A stretch of DNA of 64,000 bases from Dactylosporangium sp040605635 (GTDB taxonomy: Bacteria; Actinomycetota; Actinomycetes; Mycobacteriales; Micromonosporaceae): the NCBI RefSeq assembly GCF_040605635.1, contig NZ_JBEXDG010000033.1, forward strand, positions 1 to 64,000. Reading direction: 5' to 3'. This document shows, one piece after another, positions 23,967 to 31,444 of the stretch. The position numbers and the translations under genes were made by a program. The notes under the pieces were generated by a model. That model saw only the letters and a program-made list of their open reading frames with translations. It made no database searches and was not told where the DNA came from. The stretch's first letter is position 1, and the number at the start of each line of letters is the position of its first letter.

Positions 23967-24586
23967 TGTCCACACCGGACTATCTGGCCGCCGGGTTCTC
24001 GCGGCGGCTCGGCTGGGGGTCGCGGCCGGCGCTGCTGCTCGTCGACCCCGTCGTCGCCTACCTCGACCCGGACTCGCCGCTGTTCTGCACCACGGCATCG
24101 GCCGCGCTCGCCGCGATGTCGGACCTGCTCGCCGCGGCCAGGCCCGCCGGGCTGCCGGTGGCGTTCACGGCCGTCGGGTTCGCCGACGAGACCTGCTCCG
24201 AGGCGCCGCTGTTCGCCACCAAGGTCCCCGGCCTGAGGGTCTTCGCCGACGGCTCGCCCCTCGCCGCGCTGCCCCCCTCGCTGACCCCGTCGGCCGGTGA
24301 GCTGGTGATCCGCAAGCACTACGCGAGCGCGTTCGCCGGGACCGCCCTCGCCGCGTGGCTCACCGCCGCCCGCGTCGACACCGTCGTCATCGGCGGCTAC
24401 TCCACGTCCGGCTGCGTGCGGGCCAGCGCCGTCGACGCGCTGCAGGCCGGCTTCCGGCCCATGGTGGTGCGGGAGGCGTGCGCCGACCGTGCCCCGGGCC
24501 CGCACGAGGCGAACCTGTTCGACCTGGACGCGAAGTACGCCGACGTCGTCTCCGTGGATGCGGCGGTGCGGGCCTTCTCAGGATGA
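23966..24586 (+). CDS. Isochorismatase-family amidohydrolase
   Basis: A 206-aa cysteine hydrolase of the isochorismatase/N-carbamoylsarcosine-amidase family. The triad is visible as Asp27 (LLLVDPVVAY), Lys117 (VIRKHYASAF) and Cys150 (STSGCVRAS), so it should be an amidase rather than a true isochorismatase. The family includes maleamate amidase and N-carbamoylsarcosine amidase; STSGC resembles the latter. It overlaps CoA-transferase 2 by one base. With the hydantoinase it suggests release of ammonia from an amide or carbamoyl intermediate in this catabolic locus. Confidence 0.9.
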   Translation: MSTPDYLAAGFSRRLGWGSRPALLLVDPVVAYLDPDSPLFCTTASAALAAMSDLLAAARPAGLPVAFTAVGFADETCSEAPLFATKVPGLRVFADGSPLAALPPSLTPSAGELVIRKHYASAFAGTALAAWLTAARVDTVVIGGYSTSGCVRASAVDALQAGFRPMVVREACADRAPGPHEANLFDLDAKYADVVSVDAAVRAFSG

Positions 24587-24649
24587 GGTTCGATGTGAGC
24601 CTGTCCCCGTTCACCCTTGTGCATGCGCGGGTTTCGTTAGACAACGGGG

Positions 24650-25894
24650 GTGAACCGTAACAGCCGCCTACCGTCGCTCACCGGACTGCGCTGGGCAGCC
24701 GCGCTCATCGTCTTCGGCCAGCACCTGCTCGAGCAGTACTACAACCCGCAGCTCGTCGCCGCCAAGCCCGTCCGCTCCGCGGTCTGGGCCGCCCTCGCCC
24801 ACGGCGGCGGCCTCGGCGTCTCGTTCTTCTTCGTCCTGTCCGGCTTCGTCCTCGCCTGGTCCGCCCGCCCCGGCGAACCCGCCCGCACCTTCTGGTGGCG
24901 GCGCTTCAGCAAGATCTACCCGGCGACCTTCGTCACCACCGTGGCCGCCGTGTTCATCATCGGCGGCGCCGGCCCGCTGCAACTGGCCACCCACCTGACC
25001 CTCACGCAGAGCTGGGTGCCGCGGCGCGACGTGTACGCCGGCCTCAACATCGTCAGCTGGTCGCTGTCCTGCGAGGCGTTCTTCTACCTGTGCTTCCCGC
25101 TGCTGCTCGCCGGCCTGCGCCGCCTCGGCCCCGCCGGCCTGTGGGCGATCGCGGTCATGATGGTCGAATGCGTCGTCGCCCTCGGCGCGAACCTTGTCCA
25201 CGCCTCCCACGCCACCGCGGCCTGGGTCGGCTACCTCCTGCCCCCGGTCCGCATGGCCGAGTTCACGCTCGGCGTCTGCGTCGCCCTGCTCGTGCGCTCC
25301 GGCTCCTGGCGCGGCCCCGGTCTGCGCTGGTCCTTGGCGCTCCTGCCGCCGGCGATGGTCGCGGGCCTGTTCGCCCCCTACCCGCTCAACGAGCACGCCA
25401 TCACGCTCGTCCCCGTCACCTGCATCGTGGCCGCGGCCGCCCGCGCCGACCTGCGCGGCGCACGCACCTTCTGGTCCCGCCCGGTCATGGTGTACCTGGG
25501 CGAGCTGTCCTTCGCGTTCTACCTGGTGCACTACCTGGTCATCGCCGCCTTCAACCGCTGGGGCCTCCTGCCGCACCACGCCGGCCCACTGCAGGCGCTG
25601 GTGGCGACGGTGTCGGTGCTGTGGTTCAGCCTCATCGCGGCCATGCTCGTCTACCACGGCGTCGAACTCCAGGCACTGCGCCTGTTGCGCCGCTCCAGGC
25701 CCACGCGGGTCCCGGTCGCCGGCCGGCACCGCCTGGTGCTGACCGCGGCCCCAGGTCCCCGCTTCGCCGCCACGGTCCCCGTGCCCCGCCGCTCCCTGCC
25801 GACCCTCACCGTCCCCGCTCCACCGGGCGTGCCCGTCCCCCGCTCGCCCGTGTCGGTGCCCACCGCGGCGGGCCGGGCAAGGCACGCCCGCTGA
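24650..25894 (+). CDS. Acyltransferase-3 (OafA-like) membrane protein
   Basis: A 414-aa integral membrane O-acyltransferase, a family that adds acetyl or other acyl groups to cell-surface sugars or antibiotics. The N-terminus (LPSLTGLRWAAALIVFGQHLLEQ, about 6-28) holds the R-x10-H pattern essential for catalysis. FFFVLSGFVLAW and RRFSKIYPATFV are typical. About ten hydrophobic helices follow, then a 65-residue Pro/Val/Arg-rich cytoplasmic tail. The GTG start lacks a strong Shine-Dalgarno motif; 63 bp separate it from the amidase gene. It seems unrelated to the catabolic locus. Acceptor unknown. Confidence 0.88.
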   Translation: MNRNSRLPSLTGLRWAAALIVFGQHLLEQYYNPQLVAAKPVRSAVWAALAHGGGLGVSFFFVLSGFVLAWSARPGEPARTFWWRRFSKIYPATFVTTVAAVFIIGGAGPLQLATHLTLTQSWVPRRDVYAGLNIVSWSLSCEAFFYLCFPLLLAGLRRLGPAGLWAIAVMMVECVVALGANLVHASHATAAWVGYLLPPVRMAEFTLGVCVALLVRSGSWRGPGLRWSLALLPPAMVAGLFAPYPLNEHAITLVPVTCIVAAAARADLRGARTFWSRPVMVYLGELSFAFYLVHYLVIAAFNRWGLLPHHAGPLQALVATVSVLWFSLIAAMLVYHGVELQALRLLRRSRPTRVPVAGRHRLVLTAAPGPRFAATVPVPRRSLPTLTVPAPPGVPVPRSPVSVPTAAGRARHAR

Positions 25895-25959
25895 GTCCCG
25901 CCCCCGCCACGGCCGGCCGAGCGCGACGGGCCGGGGCCGGGCCGTCGATACTGGACGGC

Positions 25960-26601
25960 ATGGACGTTCGGTACGACGACGTGATCGGTGCGCTGCGGAC
26001 GGCGTACGACGGGCGGGCGGCCTGGCGGGACCGGCTCACCAAGGAGCCGTGGAAGGTCGCGGAGCGGCAGGCGTTCCGGGACAGGCTGGCGCCGGGGGCG
26101 CGGCTGCTGGAGGTCGGCGCCGGCACCGGGCAGGACAGCCTCGCGTTCCAGGAGGAGGGTTTCGAGGTCGTCGCGGCCGACCTGTCGCCGGCGATGGTCG
26201 AGCGCTGCCGGGCCAAGGGGCTCGAGGCGCACGTCATGGATCTGCTGCGGCTGGAGGTGCCGGCCGGCTCGTTCGACGCGGTGTTCACGATGAACTGCCT
26301 GCTGCACGTGCCCAACCGCGACCTGCCCGCGGCCCTGGAGGCGATCCGCGCGGTGCTGCGCCCCGGTGGGTTGTTCTTCCTCGGCGTGTTCGGCGGGACG
26401 CACAGCGCAGAAGGGCCCATCGACGGCGACGAGCACGTGCCGCCGCGCTTCTTCTCGTGGCGCACCGACGAGCAGTTGCTCGGCCTCGTCACGGGCGGCG
26501 GCGCGGGCTTCGACGTCGTCGACTTCCACACCGTCGGGGTGGAGCGGGGCCGCCGGTTCCAGTCGCTGACCCTGCGGGTCAGTCCGTCGTCCACGGCCTG
26601 A
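25960..26601 (+). CDS. SAM-dependent methyltransferase (class I)
   Basis: A 213-aa class I methyltransferase. Motif I LLEVGAGTGQDS (about residues 48-59), the acidic end of beta-2 (VVAADLS), motif IV FDAVFTMNCLLHV (about 105-117) and motif VI LRPGGLFFLGVFGG are all in place, as in the Methyltransf_11/25 group. The ATG follows ACTGGACGGC, a weak ribosome-binding site. Its 3' end overlaps the 3' end of the convergent sigma factor gene by 23 bp. Substrate unknown. Confidence 0.87.
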   Translation: MDVRYDDVIGALRTAYDGRAAWRDRLTKEPWKVAERQAFRDRLAPGARLLEVGAGTGQDSLAFQEEGFEVVAADLSPAMVERCRAKGLEAHVMDLLRLEVPAGSFDAVFTMNCLLHVPNRDLPAALEAIRAVLRPGGLFFLGVFGGTHSAEGPIDGDEHVPPRFFSWRTDEQLLGLVTGGGAGFDVVDFHTVGVERGRRFQSLTLRVSPSSTA

Positions 26602-27460
26602 GCTTCTCCGGGTTGCGGACGGCCCAGATGCGCGTGATCCGGCCGCCGTCGACGGCGAACGCGAACACCGTGACGATGCGGCCGTCCTGTTCGGCGACCA
26701 GGCCGGGCCGGCCGTTGACGGTGCGCTCCAGGAAGGTCGTGCCCGCCGTCGCCAGGTGGGCGATCTCGACCCAGGTGCGCGCGATCCGCGCGGCGCCCGA
26801 GATCGGGTGCGGGAAGGTCACGGCCAGGCCGCCGCCGTCGGCGACCGCCGTGGCGTCCGGGTCGAGCAGGCCGATGAGCGCGTCGACGTCCTTGGCCTCC
26901 CAGGCCGCCTTGAACGCCCGCACGACGGTCGCCTGCCGGGCCGCCGGGGTCGCGGAAGCCCGGGCGGCGCGGATGCGGCGGCGGGCCGAGGACGCGAGCT
27001 GGCGGCACGCCGCCGGGGTGCGGCCCACGATGCCGGCGATCTCCGCGAACGGGTAGCGGAAGACGTCGTGGAGGATGAACGCGACGCGTTCCGCCGGGGT
27101 CATCGACTCCAGCATCACGAGAAACGCCATGTTGACCGACTCGTCGAGGGTGACCCGGTCGGCCGGGTCCGCCGTGGCGCCCCACTCCGTGCGGTCGGGC
27201 AGCGGCTCCGGGAGCCACTCGCCCACGTAGCGCTCCCGGCGGGCGCGGGCCGAGCCCAGCACGTTGAGGCAGATCCGGCTGGCGACCGTGGTCAGCCACG
27301 CACCGGGTGCCTCGACGGCCTCCTGCTGCTCGCGGCTCATGGCGTACCAGCGGGCGTACGTCTCCTGCACGGCGTCCTCGGCCTCGGCGAGGGAGCCCAG
27401 CAGCCGGTACGCCAGGTTGATCAGCTGCCGCCGCTCGTCGACGATCGCTCGGTCGGTCAT
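26579..27460 (-). CDS. ECF41-type RNA polymerase sigma factor (SigJ-like)
   Basis: A 293-aa extracytoplasmic-function sigma factor. Sigma region 2 (LINLAYRLLGSLAEAEDAVQETYARWY, about 14-40) and region 4 (LESMTPAERVAFILHDVFRYPFAEIAGIVG, about 116-145) are followed by a 120-residue SnoaL-like domain. That domain carries the two ECF41 hallmarks DGGG (AVADGGGLAV) and NPxKL (RNPEKL). In ECF41 proteins it replaces an anti-sigma factor. The ATG at 27460 has GGGGAG upstream. The divergent SnoaL-LUD gene lies across a symmetrical dyad, and ECF41 factors often drive their own gene and such a neighbour. Confidence 0.93.
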   Translation of the reverse strand: MTDRAIVDERRQLINLAYRLLGSLAEAEDAVQETYARWYAMSREQQEAVEAPGAWLTTVASRICLNVLGSARARRERYVGEWLPEPLPDRTEWGATADPADRVTLDESVNMAFLVMLESMTPAERVAFILHDVFRYPFAEIAGIVGRTPAACRQLASSARRRIRAARASATPAARQATVVRAFKAAWEAKDVDALIGLLDPDATAVADGGGLAVTFPHPISGAARIARTWVEIAHLATAGTTFLERTVNGRPGLVAEQDGRIVTVFAFAVDGGRITRIWAVRNPEKLRPWTTD

Positions 27461-27500
27461 GTCCGGCCGCTCCCCTCGGTTGCGGGTTTCCTCACCGGTA

Positions 27501-27556
27501 CGACAGCACAGCGCACCGGATTGTGAGGCCTGACATTCCGCGGGGCTGTGCTGTCG
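27501..27556. promoter_or_regulatory. Symmetrical divergent promoter region between ECF41 and LUD genes
   Basis: CGACAGCACAGC (27501-27512) and GCTGTGCTGTCG (27545-27556) are perfect 12-bp inverted arms around AGGCCT (27526-27531). On each strand a -35-like element (TGACA rightward, TCACA leftward) lies 17 bp before GTCG, like a weak ECF promoter. Each putative -10 sits about 40 bp before its start codon (27595 and 27460), so the two promoters look like mirror images read by the same sigma factor. Confidence 0.6.
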
Positions 27557-27594
27557 AACCCCTCGAAGCAGCATCCGACGAACAGGGGACACCG

Positions 27595-28611
27595 ATGACG
27601 GACTTCCAGGCGATCGCGGACCGGGTCGAGATCGAGGCGCTGCGCGGCGAGTTCACCGACGCGGCGATGATGCGGGACCGGGCCCGCCTCGCGGCGCTGT
27701 TCACCGGCGACGGCGTGCTGCGGATGCCCGACATCCCCGCCGAGTTCACCGGCCCGGAGGAGATCCTGGCCGGCGGCGAGCGGCTGCAGGCGCAGTGGGA
27801 GTTCTTCGTGCAGAACACCCACCCGGGCACGATCCAGCTCGACGGCGACACCGCGACCGGCCGCGCGTACATCCAGGAGCTCGCCCGCACCCGCGACGGC
27901 CGGCAGGGACAGAACTACGCCGTCTACCACGACCGGTACCGGCGCACCGGCGACGGCTGGAGGTTCGCCGAGCGGGTCTACGAGGTGCGGTACCTCGACA
28001 CCAGCCCGCTGGCAGGGGAAGCACCCACCGACAGGCTGGAGCGGACCGCGGCGGCGCTGCGGGCGAACAACTTCGCCGTGGAGATCCTCGACGACGCCGC
28101 CGCCGCGCGGGCCCGCGTCGCGGAGCTGATCCCGCAGGGCGCGAGCGTCTTCACCGGGGCGAGCGAGACGCTGCGCCTGTCCGGCATCGACGCGGACATC
28201 AACGCCGGCGGGCGCTACGACGCGATCAAGGCGCGGACCCTCGGCATGGACCGGGCGACGAGGGCCCGCGAGATCTGGGCGCTGATCGGCGCCCCGGACG
28301 TCATCGTGGGCAGCGTCGCCGCGGTCACCGAGACCGGCTCCCTGGTCGTCGCGTCGGCCAGCGGAGGCCAGATCCCCGGCTACGCGGGCGGCGCCGGGCA
28401 CGCCATCTGGATCGTCGGATCGCAGAAGGTGGTGCCCGACCTGGGCGCCGCGCTGCGCCGCGTCGAGGAGCACTGCCTGCCGCTGGAGAACGTCCGCGCC
28501 CAGGCGGTCTACGGCCGGCCCAGCGCCGTCAACCGCCTGCTCGTCCTCAACGGCGAGCTGGAACCCGGCCGCGGCACCGTCCTGCTGCTCCGCGAACCCA
28601 TCGGGTTCTGA
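27595..28611 (+). CDS. SnoaL-like domain fused to an LUD (LutC/YkgG) domain
   Basis: A 338-aa two-domain protein. Residues 1-140 look like a SnoaL/NTF2-type alpha+beta barrel (FQAIADRVEIEALRGEFTDAAMMRDRARLAALFTGDGVLRMP). Residues 150-338 match the LUD domain of lactate-utilisation proteins (AALRANNFAVEILDDAAAA, GASVFTGASETLRLSGID, ASGGQIPGYAGGAGHAIWIVGSQKVVPDL). LUD proteins bind a CoA-like or nucleotide ligand; their role alone is unclear. It starts at ATG 27595 after CAGGGGACACCG. Facing an ECF41 sigma factor whose C-terminus is also SnoaL-like, it is the likely regulon target. I know of no assigned function for this fusion. Confidence 0.8.
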   Translation: MTDFQAIADRVEIEALRGEFTDAAMMRDRARLAALFTGDGVLRMPDIPAEFTGPEEILAGGERLQAQWEFFVQNTHPGTIQLDGDTATGRAYIQELARTRDGRQGQNYAVYHDRYRRTGDGWRFAERVYEVRYLDTSPLAGEAPTDRLERTAAALRANNFAVEILDDAAAARARVAELIPQGASVFTGASETLRLSGIDADINAGGRYDAIKARTLGMDRATRAREIWALIGAPDVIVGSVAAVTETGSLVVASASGGQIPGYAGGAGHAIWIVGSQKVVPDLGAALRRVEEHCLPLENVRAQAVYGRPSAVNRLLVLNGELEPGRGTVLLLREPIGF

Positions 28612-28615
28612 AGGC

Positions 28616-29362
28616 TCAGCGGTACGCCTGCCAGCCCAGCCGCACGGCGAGACCGAGACCGAGCACGGCGATGACACCGCGCAGCGCCGCCGGCGGGCTC
28701 CTGCGGATGACGACCGGTCCGAGCCGGCCGCCGATGAACAGGCCCGCGCCCAGCGGCAGCACCGCGAGCCAGTGCACCGGGCCGAACAGCGCGAACGCGC
28801 AGGCCGCGACCGCGTTCGCCGCGCCGAGCAGCACGTTCTTCGCGGCGCTGCCCTGCGCGAACGTGTCCGGGGTCATCGCCAGCAGCAGCGCGAGCAGCAC
28901 GATCCCGGCCGCCGCGCCGAAGTAGCCGCCGTACACGCCGACGAGCGCGACACCGCCGGCGAGCAGCCAGCGGTGGTGCCGGTGCCGCGGCGCGTCCGAC
29001 GGCCGCCGGGGCAGCAGGATCGCCAGCGACGCGCCCGCGATCAGCCACGGCACCACGTATTCGAACGTCTCCGCCGGCGCGAGCAGCAGCAGCGAACTGC
29101 CCGTCACCCCACCCGCGACGGCGGCGAGCGACAGCCACCGCAGCCGTGGCCCCTGCCCGGCGAGCTCCGGCCGCGACCCGGCCACCGACCCGGCGCTGCT
29201 GAAGACGAGGGAGACGCTGTTGGTGACGTTCGCGGTGACCGGCGGCAATCCCATCGCCAGCAGCATCGGATAGCTGATGAGCGAGGCGAGCCCCGCGACG
29301 CTCCCGACGAGGCCGGCCCCGAAGCCGGCGAGCGGCAGCAACGCGTACATCCACCACGACAC
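28616..29362 (-). CDS. TauE/SafE-family sulfite/anion exporter
   Basis: A 248-aa inner-membrane permease of the TauE/SafE (TSUP) family, which moves sulfite, sulfoacetate or similar small anions. Seven to eight hydrophobic helices are visible, and the repeated family motif appears in the first half (GFGAGLVGSVAGLASLISYP) and the second (VGVYGGYFGAAAGIVLLALLL). The start is GTG 29362 (VSWWMYALLP) or the ATG four codons on; the Shine-Dalgarno motif is weak. It converges with the LUD gene, 4 bp between stops. The substrate cannot be told from the sequence. Confidence 0.88.
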   Translation of the reverse strand: MSWWMYALLPLAGFGAGLVGSVAGLASLISYPMLLAMGLPPVTANVTNSVSLVFSSAGSVAGSRPELAGQGPRLRWLSLAAVAGGVTGSSLLLLAPAETFEYVVPWLIAGASLAILLPRRPSDAPRHRHHRWLLAGGVALVGVYGGYFGAAAGIVLLALLLAMTPDTFAQGSAAKNVLLGAANAVAACAFALFGPVHWLAVLPLGAGLFIGGRLGPVVIRRSPPAALRGVIAVLGLGLAVRLGWQAYR

Positions 29363-29442
29363 GCACCAGAGTGTTCCCCGGCGTCCCGTCGCGGCCGGCG
29401 GCAGGCCACCCGCGACCGGGATCCGTCACACCCGGTCCGGGC

Positions 29443-29473
29443 TTGAGCTCAAGTGCGGTTGAGCACCTAGTGT
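29443..29473 (+). promoter_or_regulatory. SoxR-controlled leaderless promoter of the ferredoxin gene
   Basis: TTGAGC (29443-29448) and TAGTGT (29468-29473) are 19 bp apart, the overlong spacing typical of MerR/SoxR promoters. The spacer holds CTCAAGTGCGGTTGAG (29448-29463), which keeps the CTCAA-6-TTGAG arms of a SoxR box. Start of transcription would fall at about 29480-29481, on the ATG. Confidence 0.75.
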
Positions 29474-29480
29474 CCGCGCC

Positions 29481-29816
29481 ATGACCTACGTGATCGCGTT
29501 GCCGTGCGTGGACCTGATGGACAAGGCATGCGTCGACGAGTGCCCGGTCGACTGCATCTACGAGGGCGAGCGGATGCTGTACATCCAGCCCGACGAGTGC
29601 ATCGACTGCGGTGGGTGCGAGCCGGTCTGCCCGGTCGAGGCCATCTTCTACGAGGACGACCTGCCCGCTGGGCTCGACGCGTTCACCGCCGTCAACGCGG
29701 GGTTCTTCAGCGCGATCGGCTCACCCGGCGGGGCCTCGCGGGTCGGACCCGTCGGGGGCGACCACGCGTTCGTCGCGGCCCTGCCGCCGCAGGTCCACGA
29801 CGCCGCCCTGGCGTGA
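29481..29816 (+). CDS. fdxA: Ferredoxin of the 7Fe-8S type
   Basis: A 111-aa ferredoxin. The cluster ligands are in CVDECPVDCIYEG (about residues 17-29) and CIDCGGCEPVCPVEAI (about 40-55), the FdxA arrangement of one [3Fe-4S] and one [4Fe-4S] cluster. FdxA proteins carry electrons to cytochromes P450 and other enzymes. The ATG has no Shine-Dalgarno motif and lies at the predicted transcription start, so it is probably leaderless. A SoxR box in its promoter means induction by redox-cycling compounds. The soxR gene converges with it, 2 bp between stops. Confidence 0.95.
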   Translation: MTYVIALPCVDLMDKACVDECPVDCIYEGERMLYIQPDECIDCGGCEPVCPVEAIFYEDDLPAGLDAFTAVNAGFFSAIGSPGGASRVGPVGGDHAFVAALPPQVHDAALA

Positions 29817-29818
29817 GG

Positions 29819-30283
29819 TCACGCCGGGTCGTCGAGGCGCACCGGCCCCTTCCCGCGGGTGCCGAGCTGGTCGTCGGGGTTGAGCAGGTCGCACAGCCGC
29901 ATCGACAGGCAGCCGCAGCCGATGCAGGCGGTCAGCTGCCGCTCGAGATTCACGAGGTACCGCCGCCGGTCCTCGAGCTCACGCTTCCAGATCCGGGACA
30001 CCCGCACCCAGTCCCGGTGGCTCGGCGCCTCGTCGGCGGGCAGGGTGGTGAAGATCTGCGCGACGTCGGCGAGCGGGATGCCGAGCCGCCTGGCCGCGAG
30101 GATGAGCGAGATGCGGCGCAGCATGTGCCGCCGGTACAGCCGCTGGTTGCCACGGTTCCGCTCGGCGGTGATGAGTCCTTCGGCCTCGTAGAACCGCAGG
30201 GCTGACGCGGCCACCCCGGTGCGGGCGGTGACCTCACCGACGGTCAGCAGGTCCTTCACGTGCGCGTTCGGCTCGGGTGCCAC
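29819..30283 (-). CDS. soxR: Redox-sensing MerR-family regulator SoxR
   Basis: A 154-aa transcription factor that holds a [2Fe-2S] cluster and is activated by oxidation by redox-cycling drugs. The N-terminal MerR HTH (LTVGEVTARTGVAASALRFYEAEGLI, about 13-38) is followed by a dimer helix and the cluster motif C120-IG-C123-G-C125-LSMRL-C131, exactly SoxR. GTG 30283 is chosen because a 19-bp-spaced promoter ends six bases before it, giving a leaderless mRNA; earlier in-frame codons fall inside the operator. It regulates itself and fdxA through the two boxes found here. In actinomycetes SoxR responds to natural redox-active metabolites (established knowledge). Confidence 0.95.
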   Translation of the reverse strand: MAPEPNAHVKDLLTVGEVTARTGVAASALRFYEAEGLITAERNRGNQRLYRRHMLRRISLILAARRLGIPLADVAQIFTTLPADEAPSHRDWVRVSRIWKRELEDRRRYLVNLERQLTACIGCGCLSMRLCDLLNPDDQLGTRGKGPVRLDDPA

Positions 30284-30289
30284 GCGTGC

Positions 30290-30320
30290 ACCGTAAAACC
30301 TCAACCTAGGTTGAGATCAA
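30290..30320 (-). promoter_or_regulatory. SoxR box and leaderless promoter of soxR
   Basis: CTCAACCTAGGTTGAG (30300-30315) is a perfect 16-bp SoxR dyad. On the minus strand, TTGATC (30320-30315) and TACGGT (30295-30290) are 19 bp apart around it, and transcription would begin at about the GTG at 30283. Confidence 0.85.
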
Positions 30321-30494
30321 GGTCAGGGGCGGTGGTGGATGAACCCAGGAGCGCGAGGGTCCGCGGCCTTCATCGGATCCGGCTTCGGCGGCGGTACCGG
30401 TCAGCGCCGGCACACCGCGAATGCCCGGCCGGTCCGGGGCGGGGCTACCATGACGCTTCTTCAGAGATCGCCGGACCGTAGAGGGGCATACGCC

Positions 30495-30734
30495 ATGACC
30501 GAACCCGTCGAGACCCGGGGCGACCAGCGCGACGAGCTGCTCGCCGTCGACACCAACGGCGACGGCGTCGCCGACGTGCTGGCCATCGACACCGACGGCA
30601 ACGGCAAGGCCGACCTGTTCCAGCTCGACAGCGACGGCGACGGCAAGGCCGACGTCACTATGGTCGACCTCGACGAGGACGGCATCATGGACACCAAGGT
30701 CGACGGCGACGGCGGACACCCCCTGTCCGGCTGA
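30495..30734 (+). CDS. Very small acidic protein of D-x-D-x-D-G repeats
   Basis: A 79-aa protein, almost entirely about five copies of an 11-12-residue unit such as VDTNGDGVADVLA, IDTDGNGKADLFQ, LDSDGDGKADVTM and VDLDEDGIMDTKV. This is the calcium loop seen in thrombospondin type 3, dockerin and EF-hand-like repeats (D-x-[DN]-x-D-G-x-x-D). There is no signal peptide or membrane segment, so it would act in the cytoplasm as a calcium or other cation binder. The ATG has GAGGGG eight bases upstream, a strong ribosome-binding site. No partner gene is evident. Function unknown. Confidence 0.82.
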   Translation: MTEPVETRGDQRDELLAVDTNGDGVADVLAIDTDGNGKADLFQLDSDGDGKADVTMVDLDEDGIMDTKVDGDGGHPLSG

Positions 30735-30808
30735 CGGGCGGCGGTCCGTTTCCGGGCCGGGTGCGGGTGGGCCGGGACGCGCGACACGCGCCCCGGCCAA
30801 CCGGCGGG

Positions 30809-31444
30809 TCAGGAGGAGCAGGTGTTGAGCATCGTCTGCAGCGCGGACTTCTCCGACGACTGGAGCTTCAGCGCCCAGTAGTACTTGACGGCGATCCACA
30901 TCTTGGCGTAGGTGCAGCGGTACGACGTCAGCGACGGCTGCCACGTCGACGGGTCCTGGTCGCCCTTGGACTGGTTGACGTTGTCGGTGACGGCGATGAG
31001 CTGCGGGCGGGTGAGGTCGTTGGCGAAGCTCTGCCGCTTCGCGGTCGTCCACGAGTTGGCACCGGACCGCCACGCCTCGGCGAGCGGGACGACGTGGTCG
31101 ATGTCCACGTCGGACGCCGCGGTCCAGGTGGCGCCGTCATAGGGGGAGTACCAGCGGCCCGACGTCGCCGAGCAGGAGCTGTTGGTGACCACCGACGTGC
31201 CGTCCCGCTTGAGGACGGTCTCGCGGGTGTCGCAGGAGCCGCTGATGGTGACCCAGTGCGGGAACAGGTCGCGGGAGTAGCCACTGGTCGTGCCCTGCGT
31301 GGCGACGGTCAGCGCGTTCAGCCACGACTGCGCGGTCGCCTTCGACGGGATCCCTGACGGGGCCGCGTGGGACGGGGTGCCGAGCACGAGCGCGGCGAGC
31401 ACACCGGCGAGCAGCGCGGCGAGCGGACGAGAACGTCGGGTCAT
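30809..31444 (-). CDS. Secreted HNH-family nuclease (DUF1524/GmrSD C-terminal type)
   Basis: A 211-aa exported protein. A signal peptide ends near THSHA-like residues (LVLGTPSHAAP, about residue 28). The mature part holds the beta-beta-alpha-metal core DIDHVVPLAEAW (about 112-123) and the trailing DNVNQSKGDQDPSTW (about 151-165), as in secreted actinomycete HNH endonucleases of the DUF1524 group. Three cysteines before the core and two after (SCDTRE, SSCSATS, YRCTYAK, NTCSS) fit an extracellular disulfide-bonded enzyme. The ATG at 31444 has GGAG/AGGA upstream. It would degrade DNA outside the cell. A long repeat-rich gap lies behind its promoter. Confidence 0.88.
   Translation of the reverse strand: MTRRSRPLAALLAGVLAALVLGTPSHAAPSGIPSKATAQSWLNALTVATQGTTSGYSRDLFPHWVTISGSCDTRETVLKRDGTSVVTNSSCSATSGRWYSPYDGATWTAASDVDIDHVVPLAEAWRSGANSWTTAKRQSFANDLTRPQLIAVTDNVNQSKGDQDPSTWQPSLTSYRCTYAKMWIAVKYYWALKLQSSEKSALQTMLNTCSS

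Noticed and set aside
23966..24586. True isochorismatase of siderophore synthesis
   Set aside because: The Cys150 nucleophile with Asp27 and Lys117 marks an amidase-type member, and no siderophore genes are near.
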